DNA of 64,000 bases from Caldilineaceae bacterium (GTDB lineage Bacteria > Chloroflexota > Anaerolineae > Caldilineales > Caldilineaceae): positions 124,001 through 188,000 of the forward strand of contig JAJDTL010000037.1 of the NCBI GenBank assembly GCA_022827195.1, in the 5' to 3' direction. The notes under the pieces were generated by a model. It had not been told where the DNA came from, searched no databases, and saw nothing but the letters and a program-made list of their open reading frames with translations. Every line of letters starts with the position of its first letter. Position 1 is the first letter of the stretch. The position numbers and the translations under genes were made by a program. Of the stretch, positions 7,802 through 17,209 are shown piece by piece.

Positions 7802-10800
7802 ATGCAACGCATACGCGCCGGCTTCAAACGCACTCGCTCAAATTGGCATGCCAAAGGTATTGTCCGTACAACAGAAGATCTTGCTGCCTTCCGAAGACAC
7901 TTCGCCCACGTTTCGCTCTTGATGATCCCGATCGTGCTCGCAGCGGCGCTGCTCCTGCTGACGGCCGGCTGGGCAAGCGCAGGCGTAGAAGCACGCGCCG
8001 GGGAAGGGGCCCGCCTCTGGTCATCGTCCTTCTCGATCTCCATGTCGAACTCGGACTCTGATTTGCGTCAGGCTGCTGCAACGCAAACGGCAACGCCGAC
8101 GGAAACGGCCACACCGGCGCCGACCGCAACGCCGTCCGCGACCCCGACCGGAGCGGCGCTTAGAATCTCCGACTTTGGCCTTGCCTTCGTCAACTCGGCT
8201 GAATCGAACAGCGGTACGCAGCGGATCCAACGCGGTCTTGACACCGGAGTAACGATGGACCGCTTCCCGATCTATTGGGAACAGATCGAAAAACGGCTCG
8301 GTGAATTCACATGGACCGGACAGGACAACGCGATCAAAGCCAACGAAGCCCTGGGAATGGACACGCTGGGCATCCTTCTGGGGACGCCCCGCCATTACCG
8401 AATTGGCGGACGCGCCGTCAGCACGTCGCTTGGAGGCTCTTTCTCGCAGGTGCCGGCGAACCTGGCCCCTCCTGCTGGCAATTGCAACGTGCAGGAGGCG
8501 GGAGGCGAGTGCGACATCATAGGGGTGACAAACTTTGTCCTGGACGATGTTCAGGGAACCAGCGCAGAAGGCGGCGAAACACCATATACTCCGCAACTGA
8601 AAGCGCAGTCCGGCAGCTGTCAACGTTCGGACGGTCCGCCGGCCCCTTTCGGGCTCTGGAATCCCATATTCACCAACGGAACGGACGAGCCGTCGACCGA
8701 CACGCGGCTGAGCCCGACCAACCCGTGGGCGCGTTTTGTCGGCGCGGCGGTCTCGCGTTACATGCCGGGCGGAACGGCGGAAACCAACATCCGCCACTGG
8801 GAGATTTGGAACGAACCGGACCTGTGTCACTTCTGGTCCGGCTCGCCGCGCGAATACGCCCGCCTTCTGAAAGTCGCTTACATCGTCATCAAATGGGTCG
8901 ACCCGCAGGCCTTTGTTGTCTTCGGCGGCCTGGCCCACTTTGCAAATGGCAACTGGATGAATCAGATGCTCGATGAACTCAAAGGGGACTCGTTGAGCGC
9001 CAAGTATCACGGATTTTTTGACGCGGCAGGGACGCATCACTATTCCCTTGCCTATGTTGGCTACCAGTACACGAACCGTGTCCGCAGAGCGTTGGACGGC
9101 CGGGGCTGGCAGGACAAGCCAATCTGGATTACGGAGAGCGGCGTACCGGTGTGCAACGACTATCCCGGCCCGACCTGTCCGAGCCCGTGGCGCGCGACCC
9201 CGGACGAACAGGCTTCCTACGTCTGGCAAAACATCGCCTATACACGGCTGGCGGGCGGAGGGCCAATTTTTCATTTCATGCTGCATGACGACTGCGGCAA
9301 CGTTGTGGCGGTCGACTCGCCGGACGGATTCGGTCTTGCAAAGAACGAGAGCTCCAGTTTCTGTTCGCCGTCAAACGCTGAGACTCGGCTGGCGTATTCT
9401 GCCTTTAAGCTGGCGATCGAGCATCTCACGAATACGGAGGTCTCATGGGGCGATATCGACCGCTTTCTGGCACGCCGCGTGGCGTTCTACCACTCCGGGA
9501 CGCAGGAACGTCGGCTGTTGACCTGGGCGCTGAGCTCGCAGCAGGTTACCGGCAACATCCCGGCTACCGGAACCAGCGCGCGCATGATCCAGATGGACGG
9601 CACGGAAACTACGCTGACTCCGACTGACGGCATCTACCAGGTCACTTTGGAGGGGGCAACCAATGCGAACTGGCCTGATGGGAGTGGGGGCTACGGCAGG
9701 GGCATATTCGGTCAACCGGTCTTATTGATCGAGAAGGACACGTTGGCTCCAACTGCATCAATCGTAAATATGCCGACCTATTCGCCGCTCAACTTCACTG
9801 TGACCTGGCGGGTAATCGACTGGGGATCCGGCGTAAAGTCGGTCTCCATCTATGCCAAAAAGGGGGACGGTGACTGGGAGCTGTGGAAGGAGAGCGCAGC
9901 GGCCTACGACAGCGCAGTTTACAACGGGGAAGTGGGAGAGAGTTACAGTTTCAGCATCGAGGCCGAGGACCGTTTGGGACACAGGCTTGAGGGCAGGACA
10001 GTTCTGGCGGAAACGACGGTGGCGGAAAATAGTGTCGTGCAGGGCAAGGTCATCAATCCAGCGGGCGAGAACGCGGTTGGGGTCGAAGTACAAATAGGCG
10101 ACAAAACGGCCACCACCGACGCAAACGGTCGATTCGCGATAGATGTGCCGATCGGCAGTTGGAATATATCGGTCAACGGCCAGCTGCTCATTCGCCGGCG
10201 GGAGTTCAGCACCAGCGACAATCTTGCACTGCTCTACGCGCCCAGTACAAACGCGATTGCGAACGGAGATTTCGAGAACGACTTCAACAGCTGGACCAAG
10301 TCTGGCAGCTCAACCTCGGCGATAGAAGGACAGGCAGGCACGTCGGACCATGCGCTTCGCCTGGCCAGCGGTTTCGTGCCCAATGACGGCGTTCCTGGAA
10401 CAGAGGGCAGCGACGGCGGGAACAGTACAGTGTCGCAACGCGTGACCGTACCTACGGGCAGGCCGTATCTGGCCTTCGCTTACAGTGTCGAGACCGATGA
10501 ACCGACCGGCGGAGGCGACGGGTTTGAGGTAATCGCGACTGAGGATGGCCAGACGCCGAACTATATGCTTGTCCAGCGAACCAGCAGCGGCTGGCAGTAC
10601 CGGTCGTTCAACATGATCCAGTACGCAGGCAAGGAGATTACCCTCATCTTCAATGTATATGAGACTTCACCGAACCGGCGTACGACCGCGCTGATCGATC
10701 TTGTTACGTTGAGCGACGTGCCTTCGCAGTCAAGCCAGAACAGCGGTGCTGCAGCGCGACCTCGGCCGGCCGACTCAGCTGCGCCGGGAGTTGCGCCGCC

Positions 10801-10867
10801 GTCGGACCAGCAGCCGGCCCAGAGCGGCTTCCGCATCTACCTGCCGGTTGTGTATCGGGACGAATAA
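7802..10867 (+). CDS. Secreted glycoside-hydrolase-like multidomain protein with YLPVV tail
   Basis: 1021 residues from ATG 7802; a TTG 13 codons upstream is less likely. A basic N-region is followed by a hydrophobic helix (about residues 38-58) and WASAG, which looks like an export signal or anchor, and then a Thr/Pro/Ala-rich linker. Residues about 110-600 resemble a clan-A (beta/alpha)8 glycoside hydrolase. WEIWNEPDLCHFW puts the general acid at E338 and PIWITESGVP the nucleophile at E445; GH39 or GH5 relatives are the nearest that I recall. A beta-sandwich follows. About 745-800 looks like a carboxypeptidase-regulatory-like domain (TTDANGRFAI), and about 815-975 like a CBM4/9-type jelly roll (NGDFENDFNSW). 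The protein ends in FRIYLPVVYRDE. The substrate is unknown. Confidence 0.72.
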   Translation: MQRIRAGFKRTRSNWHAKGIVRTTEDLAAFRRHFAHVSLLMIPIVLAAALLLLTAGWASAGVEARAGEGARLWSSSFSISMSNSDSDLRQAAATQTATPTETATPAPTATPSATPTGAALRISDFGLAFVNSAESNSGTQRIQRGLDTGVTMDRFPIYWEQIEKRLGEFTWTGQDNAIKANEALGMDTLGILLGTPRHYRIGGRAVSTSLGGSFSQVPANLAPPAGNCNVQEAGGECDIIGVTNFVLDDVQGTSAEGGETPYTPQLKAQSGSCQRSDGPPAPFGLWNPIFTNGTDEPSTDTRLSPTNPWARFVGAAVSRYMPGGTAETNIRHWEIWNEPDLCHFWSGSPREYARLLKVAYIVIKWVDPQAFVVFGGLAHFANGNWMNQMLDELKGDSLSAKYHGFFDAAGTHHYSLAYVGYQYTNRVRRALDGRGWQDKPIWITESGVPVCNDYPGPTCPSPWRATPDEQASYVWQNIAYTRLAGGGPIFHFMLHDDCGNVVAVDSPDGFGLAKNESSSFCSPSNAETRLAYSAFKLAIEHLTNTEVSWGDIDRFLARRVAFYHSGTQERRLLTWALSSQQVTGNIPATGTSARMIQMDGTETTLTPTDGIYQVTLEGATNANWPDGSGGYGRGIFGQPVLLIEKDTLAPTASIVNMPTYSPLNFTVTWRVIDWGSGVKSVSIYAKKGDGDWELWKESAAAYDSAVYNGEVGESYSFSIEAEDRLGHRLEGRTVLAETTVAENSVVQGKVINPAGENAVGVEVQIGDKTATTDANGRFAIDVPIGSWNISVNGQLLIRRREFSTSDNLALLYAPSTNAIANGDFENDFNSWTKSGSSTSAIEGQAGTSDHALRLASGFVPNDGVPGTEGSDGGNSTVSQRVTVPTGRPYLAFAYSVETDEPTGGGDGFEVIATEDGQTPNYMLVQRTSSGWQYRSFNMIQYAGKEITLIFNVYETSPNRRTTALIDLVTLSDVPSQSSQNSGAAARPRPADSAAPGVAPPSDQQPAQSGFRIYLPVVYRDE

Positions 10868-10928
10868 AGTACCAGCGTCAAACGCGAAGGACCACTGTCC
10901 GCCTTTCCCTGTGCGCTGCCGCTTCCAT

Positions 10929-11306
10929 TTACAAGCCGTCTTCCAGGCCTACAGATTCCTCATCGCGGGACAGCTCCCGCCACAGACACCAGGACCCGGA
11001 TCGGCGCTGCCCTTTTGGCGCACGATCGTAGTAAAGATCAAATAGCCTGCCGGTCTCCGTTCTGACGCGGTAGTAGACCCGGCCCTGTCCCCATGATCCC
11101 TGTGATCGCCCGCTTCGGAGATAGTAAGGAGGCCGCCCACCTTGAGTGCGTAACTCGGGCTTCCCGTAGCGGTGCCACATGGCCAGCATTTCACTCACCA
11201 GATGCAGTTTTCCCTGCCAGCGAAAGGATTCGGGGACCGGTGGCTTCTTTTCGAGTGCGAGGCCGCTTGGCAAGGTAACAGTAATCTCCTGTCCAATGAA
11301 CCGCAT
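10929..11306 (-). CDS. DUF6504-like small protein
   Basis: 125 residues from ATG 11306, preceded on its strand by GGAG at five bases' spacing; in-frame TTG and GTG codons upstream are alternatives. The pattern FIGQEITV, then P-x-SFRWQGKLHLV, then YYRVRTETGRLFDLYYDR and a Trp-rich end matches my memory of the DUF6504 family. Function is unknown. It stands alone, convergent with the secreted protein gene and 43 bases downstream of the MFS gene on the same strand, so it may be cotranscribed with that transporter. Confidence 0.65.
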   Translation of the reverse strand: MRFIGQEITVTLPSGLALEKKPPVPESFRWQGKLHLVSEMLAMWHRYGKPELRTQGGRPPYYLRSGRSQGSWGQGRVYYRVRTETGRLFDLYYDRAPKGQRRSGSWCLWRELSRDEESVGLEDGL

Positions 11307-11349
11307 GTAGGCTCCAGTCACCAAGGGTCGAACCGCGAAGGGAACAGGG

Positions 11350-12738
11350 TCAGTGACCGGCCGCTAGTTGTTGACGTCCGGCCAGACGCGTATCAAGGAT
11401 AGCGAGTTGTACTACTGTCACGACGAAAAGCAAGGCGGCGGCGCCATAGACGGGGGCGAAGCCCAGTGCACTAACCAGTGTGAAGGCAAATAGGGGCCCG
11501 ACGGCTGAACCGAGGTCGGAAGCGGTGGCATAGGCGCCAACAAACATCTGCGGTTGGTCAGTTACCAGAGCTGCTTGATTGGCGTAGGCGTCGAGCACGA
11601 CGTGGACGCCCGTGCTTAAAATGAGGACGGTAACCAGCGCGAGAATCGACAGGCTTGTGGATACCCATAGCATAGTCGCCAGCCCAAGGCAGAGAAATAG
11701 AAGGAGCACGATGGTCAGACGCATACGCCCAACCCAATCGGCCAAGGTGCCGATGACTGCGCCAAATGCGAGGTCTGAAAACCAGCGCGAGCTCACTACG
11801 ATTCCGGACAAGACGCTTATTTGTATCCCAAACTGGACCGATGCCGGGCTGTCTTCGAACCGGCTGGCCACAAAAATGGAAGCGGTTGCAATCAGGATCG
11901 AGTTCAGGAGAAGCTTGAAGAAACCGACGAGGAGGATGGATCGCTGGAGAGGATCTGAAATCGCGGTGACCAGCGAACGGTGACCTGCGGCGAGCACACT
12001 GCGCCAGCCCAATGAATTTGCCGCCTGACCGCCAGTTTCTGCGGGTGGCGACGCGCTGGCAGGCCATGTGAGGCCGAACGCAATGGGTATTGCCAACGCC
12101 GATAGGGCAGCAATCGTCCACACTGTTACTTCGTAGCCAAAGTAGCCGAAGAGAAAGCCGCCGAGCAAGGCGCTGACGCCGCTGCCGCCGCGCACAATAC
12201 CCCATGACAGCCCCATCAAGCGGCCTGCGTCGGCGTTCTCCCCGGTCCAAATCGACTGAAAAGTACCCTGACGCAGACCGGACCAGCTGACTCCCCAAGC
12301 AAGGCGCGCGAGCAGCAAGACGACAAAGCCCCAACCGAGCCCGTAGGCGGCGGTCGTCAGGACGCCCAATATGGCTGAAAGGACAAATGCCCTATAGGGC
12401 CCGAAGCGGGTGAACAATGCGCTCAGCCAAGTGTTGGAGAAGAGGCGGACGAGGCGGTTGGCGCTCAAGAGGAGGCCGACCTGAACCGGACCCAATCCTA
12501 ACTCGACGGCAGCAAGAGGAAGGATTACGTAGAGCAGCGAGTCGCCCATAATGGCGAAACCCACGGCTCCCGATACGATCACTACCAGTCTTGTGGCCGA
12601 CTGTCGGCGCGGGGCCGAAAGATCGGAAGCTGGTTCGTCGGCGGGCTGTTGCTCGAGTCGGGACATTTCGGCCGGTAGTTGGCTGAAACGAGGTCTGAAA
12701 TAAGCCAATTGTAACATATCGTAGGTGCATAGAAGCAT
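11350..12738 (-). CDS. MFS transporter
   Basis: 462 residues with about twelve hydrophobic segments. They begin at LVVIVSGAVGFAIMGDSLLYVILPLAA and include the loop-2/3 signature region SANRLVRLFSNTWLSALFTRFGP. A major facilitator superfamily permease is a firm call; the substrate is unknown. ATG 12738 is the longest start. A second ATG at 12666 (MSRLEQQ) leaves a more usual N-terminus, and neither has a strong ribosome-binding site. It is divergent from the aldolase gene across a 190-base promoter region. Confidence 0.85.
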   Translation of the reverse strand: MLLCTYDMLQLAYFRPRFSQLPAEMSRLEQQPADEPASDLSAPRRQSATRLVVIVSGAVGFAIMGDSLLYVILPLAAVELGLGPVQVGLLLSANRLVRLFSNTWLSALFTRFGPYRAFVLSAILGVLTTAAYGLGWGFVVLLLARLAWGVSWSGLRQGTFQSIWTGENADAGRLMGLSWGIVRGGSGVSALLGGFLFGYFGYEVTVWTIAALSALAIPIAFGLTWPASASPPAETGGQAANSLGWRSVLAAGHRSLVTAISDPLQRSILLVGFFKLLLNSILIATASIFVASRFEDSPASVQFGIQISVLSGIVVSSRWFSDLAFGAVIGTLADWVGRMRLTIVLLLFLCLGLATMLWVSTSLSILALVTVLILSTGVHVVLDAYANQAALVTDQPQMFVGAYATASDLGSAVGPLFAFTLVSALGFAPVYGAAALLFVVTVVQLAILDTRLAGRQQLAAGH

Positions 12739-12759
12739 CTTGGGGGCGGCTTGGTGGTA

Positions 12760-12788
12760 TTGACATTGTTGGCATCAACCGCTAGTAT
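12760..12788 (+). promoter_or_regulatory. Sigma-70-type promoter for the aldolase/flavoenzyme genes
   Basis: Perfect -35 TTGACA at 12760-12765, a 17-base spacer, and -10 TAGTAT at 12783-12788. It points to the aldolase gene whose GTG start lies at 12929. Confidence 0.6.
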
Positions 12789-12928
12789 CAGAAGGAAGCA
12801 ACGCGCTTACTTCAACGCAGTTGCTTGCGTACTGCGCCAACTCCCCATTCGATCAGGACTGCCCAAGACAACGCTGGTTTGTCGAATCCATTAACGGCTA
12901 TCGAGACCGCCATTCCAGGAGGGACAAA

Positions 12929-13693
12929 GTGATTGTAAACACAGCCAAACAGAAGATGCTTGACGGCCAGCCCGCTTTCGGATTCGGCCTGGCGATGGGG
13001 TCATCTCTGAATGCGGAGGTGTTGAGCCGCAGCGGGATCGACTTTGTCATGATTGACCGGCAGCACGGGTCGTGGGGGGAGGACAGCGCCATCGCCGCGC
13101 TCGTCGGCATTAACGGGAGCCCTGCGATCCCAATGGCGCGCGTCGCCCGCAATGACTACACTTTCATCGGCCGTCTACTGGACGAGGGCGTGCTCGGCTT
13201 AATTGTTCCGATGGTCGATACGCCTGAGCAGGCGCGCGAGGCATCGGACTCCTGTCATCTTCCGCCAGCTGGCAAGCGATCTTGGGGATGGGGACGGGCA
13301 AAGTTATACGGAGACGACTACGCCGATTGGATTGATGAACAGCTCTTTGTGGCGGTTCAGTTGGAGAGTGTAGAGGCGGTCAACAACGCGGAGGCGATTC
13401 TGAGCACGCCGGGAATAGACGGCTGCTGGACCGGACCGGGAGACCTCTCTCTCTCGTTAGGTTTTCGACCGTCGGAGATGGACGACCGTGAGGAGCACGC
13501 TCGGGCGCTTGAGGCGATTCTAGAGGCGTGCAAGAATACGGGGAAGATCCCTGGCATCGCAGGACGCAGCGTTGACGATGCCATCAACAGAGCCAAACAA
13601 GGGTTTCGCTTTGTGACTGCAGTCAATGACGGTGGCCTGCTGGATTCAGGCGCAAAGGAGGCGGTGGCCCGTCTCAGCAGCCTGACGACATAG
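12929..13693 (+). CDS. HpcH/HpaI-family aldolase
   Basis: 254 residues from GTG 12929, chosen because AGGAGGG lies directly upstream (12917-12923). A longer TTG-started frame has no such site. The family is a metal-dependent class II pyruvate aldolase with a TIM-barrel fold, acting on 2-keto-3-deoxy sugar acids or hydroxy-keto acids. Landmarks are GSSLNAEVLSRSGIDFVMIDRQHG near the N-terminus, IVPMVDTPEQA, the metal-ligand segment VAVQLESVEAV, and WTGPGDLSLSLG. 2-Dehydro-3-deoxyglucarate aldolase-like activity is plausible. The flavoenzyme gene follows 98 bases later and the two probably form an operon. Confidence 0.86.
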   Translation: MIVNTAKQKMLDGQPAFGFGLAMGSSLNAEVLSRSGIDFVMIDRQHGSWGEDSAIAALVGINGSPAIPMARVARNDYTFIGRLLDEGVLGLIVPMVDTPEQAREASDSCHLPPAGKRSWGWGRAKLYGDDYADWIDEQLFVAVQLESVEAVNNAEAILSTPGIDGCWTGPGDLSLSLGFRPSEMDDREEHARALEAILEACKNTGKIPGIAGRSVDDAINRAKQGFRFVTAVNDGGLLDSGAKEAVARLSSLTT

Positions 13694-13791
13694 AGCGCGA
13701 GGGCCGGACGAGGTCTGTTGGAGCAAATCTCACGAATAGAAAAAAGCCGAGTGCGAGCCCAGGCCGAACAGAGACTCACGCGAGCAGCACA

Positions 13792-14988
13792 ATGAACAGT
13801 TCATCAGATTTTCTCGTCGTCGGCGCCGGTATTTTCGGTGTAACGACGGCACTGGAGTTACGCAGCCGGGGCTACGAAGTAACAATGATCGATCCTGGCC
13901 CTTTGCCCTATCCACTGGCTGCTTCGACCGATGTCAGCAAGGTTGTGCGCATGGAGTACGGGGACGATCTCCAGTATATGCGCATGGTGATTCGCGCGAT
14001 CGAAGGCTTCCATCGCTGGAACGAGGAGTTTGGTGAAAATCTCTATCACGAGACCGGAGTAATGGTAGTCTCCAAGACGGCAATGTCAGGCGACGACTAT
14101 CTCGAGAGCAGCTATCGCGCGGTGTTGGAGGAGGGACTAAAGCCGGAAAGGCTGTCTGCGGAAGAGATCGGGAGGCGGTTCCCGGCCTGGGACACCGGAC
14201 GTTACGTGGACGGTTTTTACCACGCGAGAGGGGGTTATGCCGAGAGCGGTCGCGTCGTAGGAAAGTTGGTGGAACGGGCGGAGCAGGCAGGGGTTTCAGT
14301 GCGGCCCGGACAGACCGCGGATAAAGTTCTGACAGATGGAAGCCGCGTCCTGGGTGTGCGAACGCGCGAAGGGGAGAATTTTGCGGCTGATCACACTGTG
14401 CTGGCGGCCGGCTCATGGACCCCCTGGCTGCTGCCAGAGCTGCAGCGGGTTATGACCGCGACAGGCCACCCCATTTTTCATTTGAAGCCCAAAGACCCGG
14501 CCATTTTCAGGCCACCTGGGTTTGTCGTCTTTCTGGCCGACACGCCCAATACCGGCTGGTATGGATTTCCGCTGCTACGAGAAGGGATCGTCAAGGTCGC
14601 CCGCCATGGCGGCGGCCCTTCGCTGCATCCGGAAGATGACGAGAGGGTTGTATACGAGGAGGATTTTGCCCAGATGCAAATCTTCCTGGAGGAGTCGATA
14701 CCTTCGCTTCTGGATGCCGAGGTCGTCTACACACGCCGCTGCCTCTACAATGACACGCTTGACGAGCACTTCTGGATCGATCGACACCCGGAGAGGGAGG
14801 GGCTTAGCGTAGCGACCGGGGGAAGCGGCCACGGGTTCAAGTTCGGGCCGGTCTTCGGTGAGCTGATTGCCGACACTGTAGAGGGCAAGGCGAACGACTG
14901 GGCGCCAAAATTTCGCTGGCGCGAGTTGGACGCGAAGACGCAGGGTGTCGAGGCGTCCCGTTTCCACGGAGATGCCGAAGAGGCCTGA
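13792..14988 (+). CDS. FAD-dependent oxidoreductase, monomeric sarcosine oxidase-like
   Basis: 398 residues, DAO (D-amino acid oxidase) superfamily. The N-terminal FAD-binding strand reads DFLVVGAGIFGVTTALELRS (residues 6-25). The C-terminal part has RRCLYNDTLDEHFWID then GGSGHGFKFGP. In monomeric sarcosine oxidases the Cys of the C-[LM]-Y-x-x-T-x-DEHF motif carries covalent FAD, and here it is C317. It therefore probably oxidises an N-methylated or secondary amino acid to release H2O2. Substrate specificity (sarcosine, N-methyltryptophan, pipecolate) is not decided by the sequence. Confidence 0.85.
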   Translation: MNSSSDFLVVGAGIFGVTTALELRSRGYEVTMIDPGPLPYPLAASTDVSKVVRMEYGDDLQYMRMVIRAIEGFHRWNEEFGENLYHETGVMVVSKTAMSGDDYLESSYRAVLEEGLKPERLSAEEIGRRFPAWDTGRYVDGFYHARGGYAESGRVVGKLVERAEQAGVSVRPGQTADKVLTDGSRVLGVRTREGENFAADHTVLAAGSWTPWLLPELQRVMTATGHPIFHLKPKDPAIFRPPGFVVFLADTPNTGWYGFPLLREGIVKVARHGGGPSLHPEDDERVVYEEDFAQMQIFLEESIPSLLDAEVVYTRRCLYNDTLDEHFWIDRHPEREGLSVATGGSGHGFKFGPVFGELIADTVEGKANDWAPKFRWRELDAKTQGVEASRFHGDAEEA

Positions 14989-15044
14989 TCAGTGGCGGCG
15001 CACACGCTTGCCGGCGCGTCAGGCGCCCCTTCCTTTGAACCACC

Positions 15045-15908
15045 ATGCTCTCCCAATTTGAACTTTCAGACTATGATCGCGCGGCAGACTTTATACGCGA
15101 TCAGGCGGGAAGCCACCAAGGGCGACTCGCCGAGCTAGACACCGTTGGCCTGGTACTGGGCAGCGGTCTCAACGCGCTGGCGCTAGCGATAGGAGACGCG
15201 GTTGTAATTCCGTATGAATCGATTCCACATTTCCCCACCAGCACCGCAACGGGCCATGAAGGGCGGCTTCTGATCGGGACCCTTGCGGGCCGGATTGTTG
15301 TGGCTATGCAGGGCCGCTTCCACTTTTATGAAGGTTATTCGGCGGCGGAAGTCACGTTTCCCATCCGGGTGATGCGCCGCCTCGGCGTCGACAGACTGAT
15401 CCTGACAAATGCTGCCGGAGGTCTGAATCCCGAGTTTTGCGCCGGCGATTTTATGCTGATCGTCGACCATCTGAATCTTGTGGGGATGGCTGGACACAGT
15501 CCGCTGATCGGTCCCAACATTGAATCTTTCGGTACGCGCTTCCCTTCGATGACCGAGGCGTATGCGGGCTCAATGCGTCGGCTAGCATTGGAAACGGCCG
15601 CGGCGCTGAAGATAGAGCTACGTCAGGGTGTGTACGCCTATCTGGCCGGCCCCAATTTCGAATCGCCGGCAGAGATCCGATTCTTACGCCTTGCGGGCGC
15701 CGACGCGGTTGGGATGAGCACTGTGCCGGAGGCTCTTGTGGGGAACCATGCGGGCATGCAGGTGCTCGGCATAAGCACGATCACCAATATGGCAATCGAT
15801 CAGCTTGATACGGACCGCGACACCAACCATGAGGAGGTCCTGGAAACAGGCGAGCGGGTTGTGCCGCTGCTGACCGCCCTCCTTTCCGGAATCCTGGAAC
15901 GATTGTAG
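15045..15908 (+). CDS. punA: Purine-nucleoside phosphorylase (trimeric, family II)
   Basis: 287 residues, the right length for the trimeric PNP family. The reaction is phosphorolysis of purine (deoxy)nucleosides to base plus (deoxy)ribose-1-phosphate. Visible landmarks are GLVLGSGLN (phosphate loop), HEGRLLIGTLAGRIVVAMQGRFHFYEGY, ILTNAAGGLNPEFCAGDFMLI, YAYLAGPNFESPAEIRFLR, and VGMSTVPEALVGNHAGM with the family-typical Met-Ser-Thr-x-x-Glu. STITNMAIDQ takes the position that is ITN in homologues. It is 56 bases after the flavoenzyme gene. The active-site blocks are complete. Confidence 0.93.
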   Translation: MLSQFELSDYDRAADFIRDQAGSHQGRLAELDTVGLVLGSGLNALALAIGDAVVIPYESIPHFPTSTATGHEGRLLIGTLAGRIVVAMQGRFHFYEGYSAAEVTFPIRVMRRLGVDRLILTNAAGGLNPEFCAGDFMLIVDHLNLVGMAGHSPLIGPNIESFGTRFPSMTEAYAGSMRRLALETAAALKIELRQGVYAYLAGPNFESPAEIRFLRLAGADAVGMSTVPEALVGNHAGMQVLGISTITNMAIDQLDTDRDTNHEEVLETGERVVPLLTALLSGILERL

Positions 15909-15995
15909 CGCTGCTAGAATCTGGCTGAAAGGCAACAGGGCCGTAGAGTCGGTCCGTGGGCCGCGATTCGCTACTATGCGATCTGCTTGAGCAGT

Positions 15996-17030
15996 CTAGA
16001 TAGCGGCAACGCCACTATGTGCAGCACCGCCCCCAGTCTTTTCCTCGATGGTCAGGTGCGCATCCTCAGGGCGTTCCTCCCTCATCTGCTTCACAAAATC
16101 GATGTGGGCGGGTTGACGCACAAAGCCCATGCGATCGTTGATGTCAAGAATCACTTTATTATTGGTTTCGTTCCAGGTCCTGATCTCTTTGAAACCCTGC
16201 TCCCGGGCAAATTCGACCGATCGCAGTTTGAGCGCCGTCGCGATGCCGCGTCCCCGGTGCGAACGAACGACGCCGGTGAGGCCTACATAGAGAAGGTGAG
16301 GCTCAGCCTTGCTCAACCAAACGTCCGTCGAGCCGACGTATTCGCCATTGTCCAGCGCGACGAACCAGGCATCGGGAACGTGATTGGAACGATCCCAGAC
16401 TTTCTGAAACTCTTCGAACGAAACCTTAGCCGGAGTTTCGGAACTGGGAACATCCTTAACTATTGACCATTCCAATTCATATAGCTTGCGATCACGGGCC
16501 GGATCGGACTCCAATTCGACGACAGACTTGATCTGGATGCCTTGCTCGGCCATTCGTCTAGTGTATCGCTTCCACTCTGAGGGATCGAGGCCCGCGGTTT
16601 CCAGGCGTGACTCCCAGTCCCGCATTTTTTCGGTGAAGCCTTGCTTCAGAGCAAAGCGGACGCCGTCCTCGTAATCTTCTCTCGTGCTTGTGCGCAACCG
16701 CAGCGGATCGAATTGCTCAACCTCGCGGCAGAGATGTTGCCACAGTGCGGTCCCCGCTCCGCGATTTCTGAATTCGGAGAGCACGAGTACACCCACCGAG
16801 AGTTTTCCCGGATGGTTTACCCAAATGGACTGGGCGTAGTAGGCATAGCCGATGGTTTTGCCCTCAAGTTCGGCAAAATATCGGCCCCACTTCTCCGCCC
16901 TTGACCGCTTCGCGTCCGATTCCTTCCACTCTTCCACAGTTTCGGGATAGTCAGGCCAGACGGCATTGCCGATATCGACCGCCAAGCGGTAGTCCTCGTC
17001 GTTCATTTCAAATGGTCGAATTGCAATCAA
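15996..17030 (-). CDS. Double GNAT-domain N-acetyltransferase
   Basis: 344 residues with two tandem GNAT folds. The first is residues 1 to about 150, with the acetyl-CoA loop SEFRNRGAGTALW. The second is about 160 to 310, with VVRSHRGRGIATALKLRS and the terminal-strand pattern NKVILDINDRMGFVRQP. TTG 17030 is used as start because the first GNAT strand begins at once (IAIRPFEMND) and GGAGAG lies upstream; the next ATG would remove that strand. Substrates of such double-GNAT proteins are generally unknown. It is convergent with the nucleoside phosphorylase gene and separated from proS by terminator-like hairpins. Confidence 0.83.
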   Translation of the reverse strand: MIAIRPFEMNDEDYRLAVDIGNAVWPDYPETVEEWKESDAKRSRAEKWGRYFAELEGKTIGYAYYAQSIWVNHPGKLSVGVLVLSEFRNRGAGTALWQHLCREVEQFDPLRLRTSTREDYEDGVRFALKQGFTEKMRDWESRLETAGLDPSEWKRYTRRMAEQGIQIKSVVELESDPARDRKLYELEWSIVKDVPSSETPAKVSFEEFQKVWDRSNHVPDAWFVALDNGEYVGSTDVWLSKAEPHLLYVGLTGVVRSHRGRGIATALKLRSVEFAREQGFKEIRTWNETNNKVILDINDRMGFVRQPAHIDFVKQMREERPEDAHLTIEEKTGGGAAHSGVAAI

Positions 17031-17140
17031 GATAGTCTCTCCGTGCGTGCGATTCTGCGAAAACCGGGGCTTGAGAGCGGCGCGAAAGCCAATTCGTTGG
17101 AATCAGTCCCCTGGAATCCGGTCTTGCTCTCTAACCAAAC

Positions 17141-17178
17141 AAAAAACCGTGGAGCGGCAGTTTTGCGCATCCACGGTT
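17141..17178 (-). terminator. Rho-independent terminator downstream of proS
   Basis: On the minus strand AACCGTGGA pairs perfectly with TCCACGGTT (plus coordinates 17170-17178 and 17145-17153), and TTTTTTG follows directly. It ends transcripts coming from proS before the GNAT gene. Confidence 0.75.
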
Positions 17179-17181
17179 CGG

Positions 17182-17209
17182 AAAAAAGTTCGGGGCCGGC
17201 TCAGCCGGC
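17182..17209 (-). terminator. Possible second, weaker terminator
   Basis: On the minus strand GCCGGC-TGA-GCCGGC (17195-17209) is followed after seven bases by six T (17182-17187). The stem is short and the T-run slightly distant. It would act just before the stronger hairpin. Confidence 0.4.
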
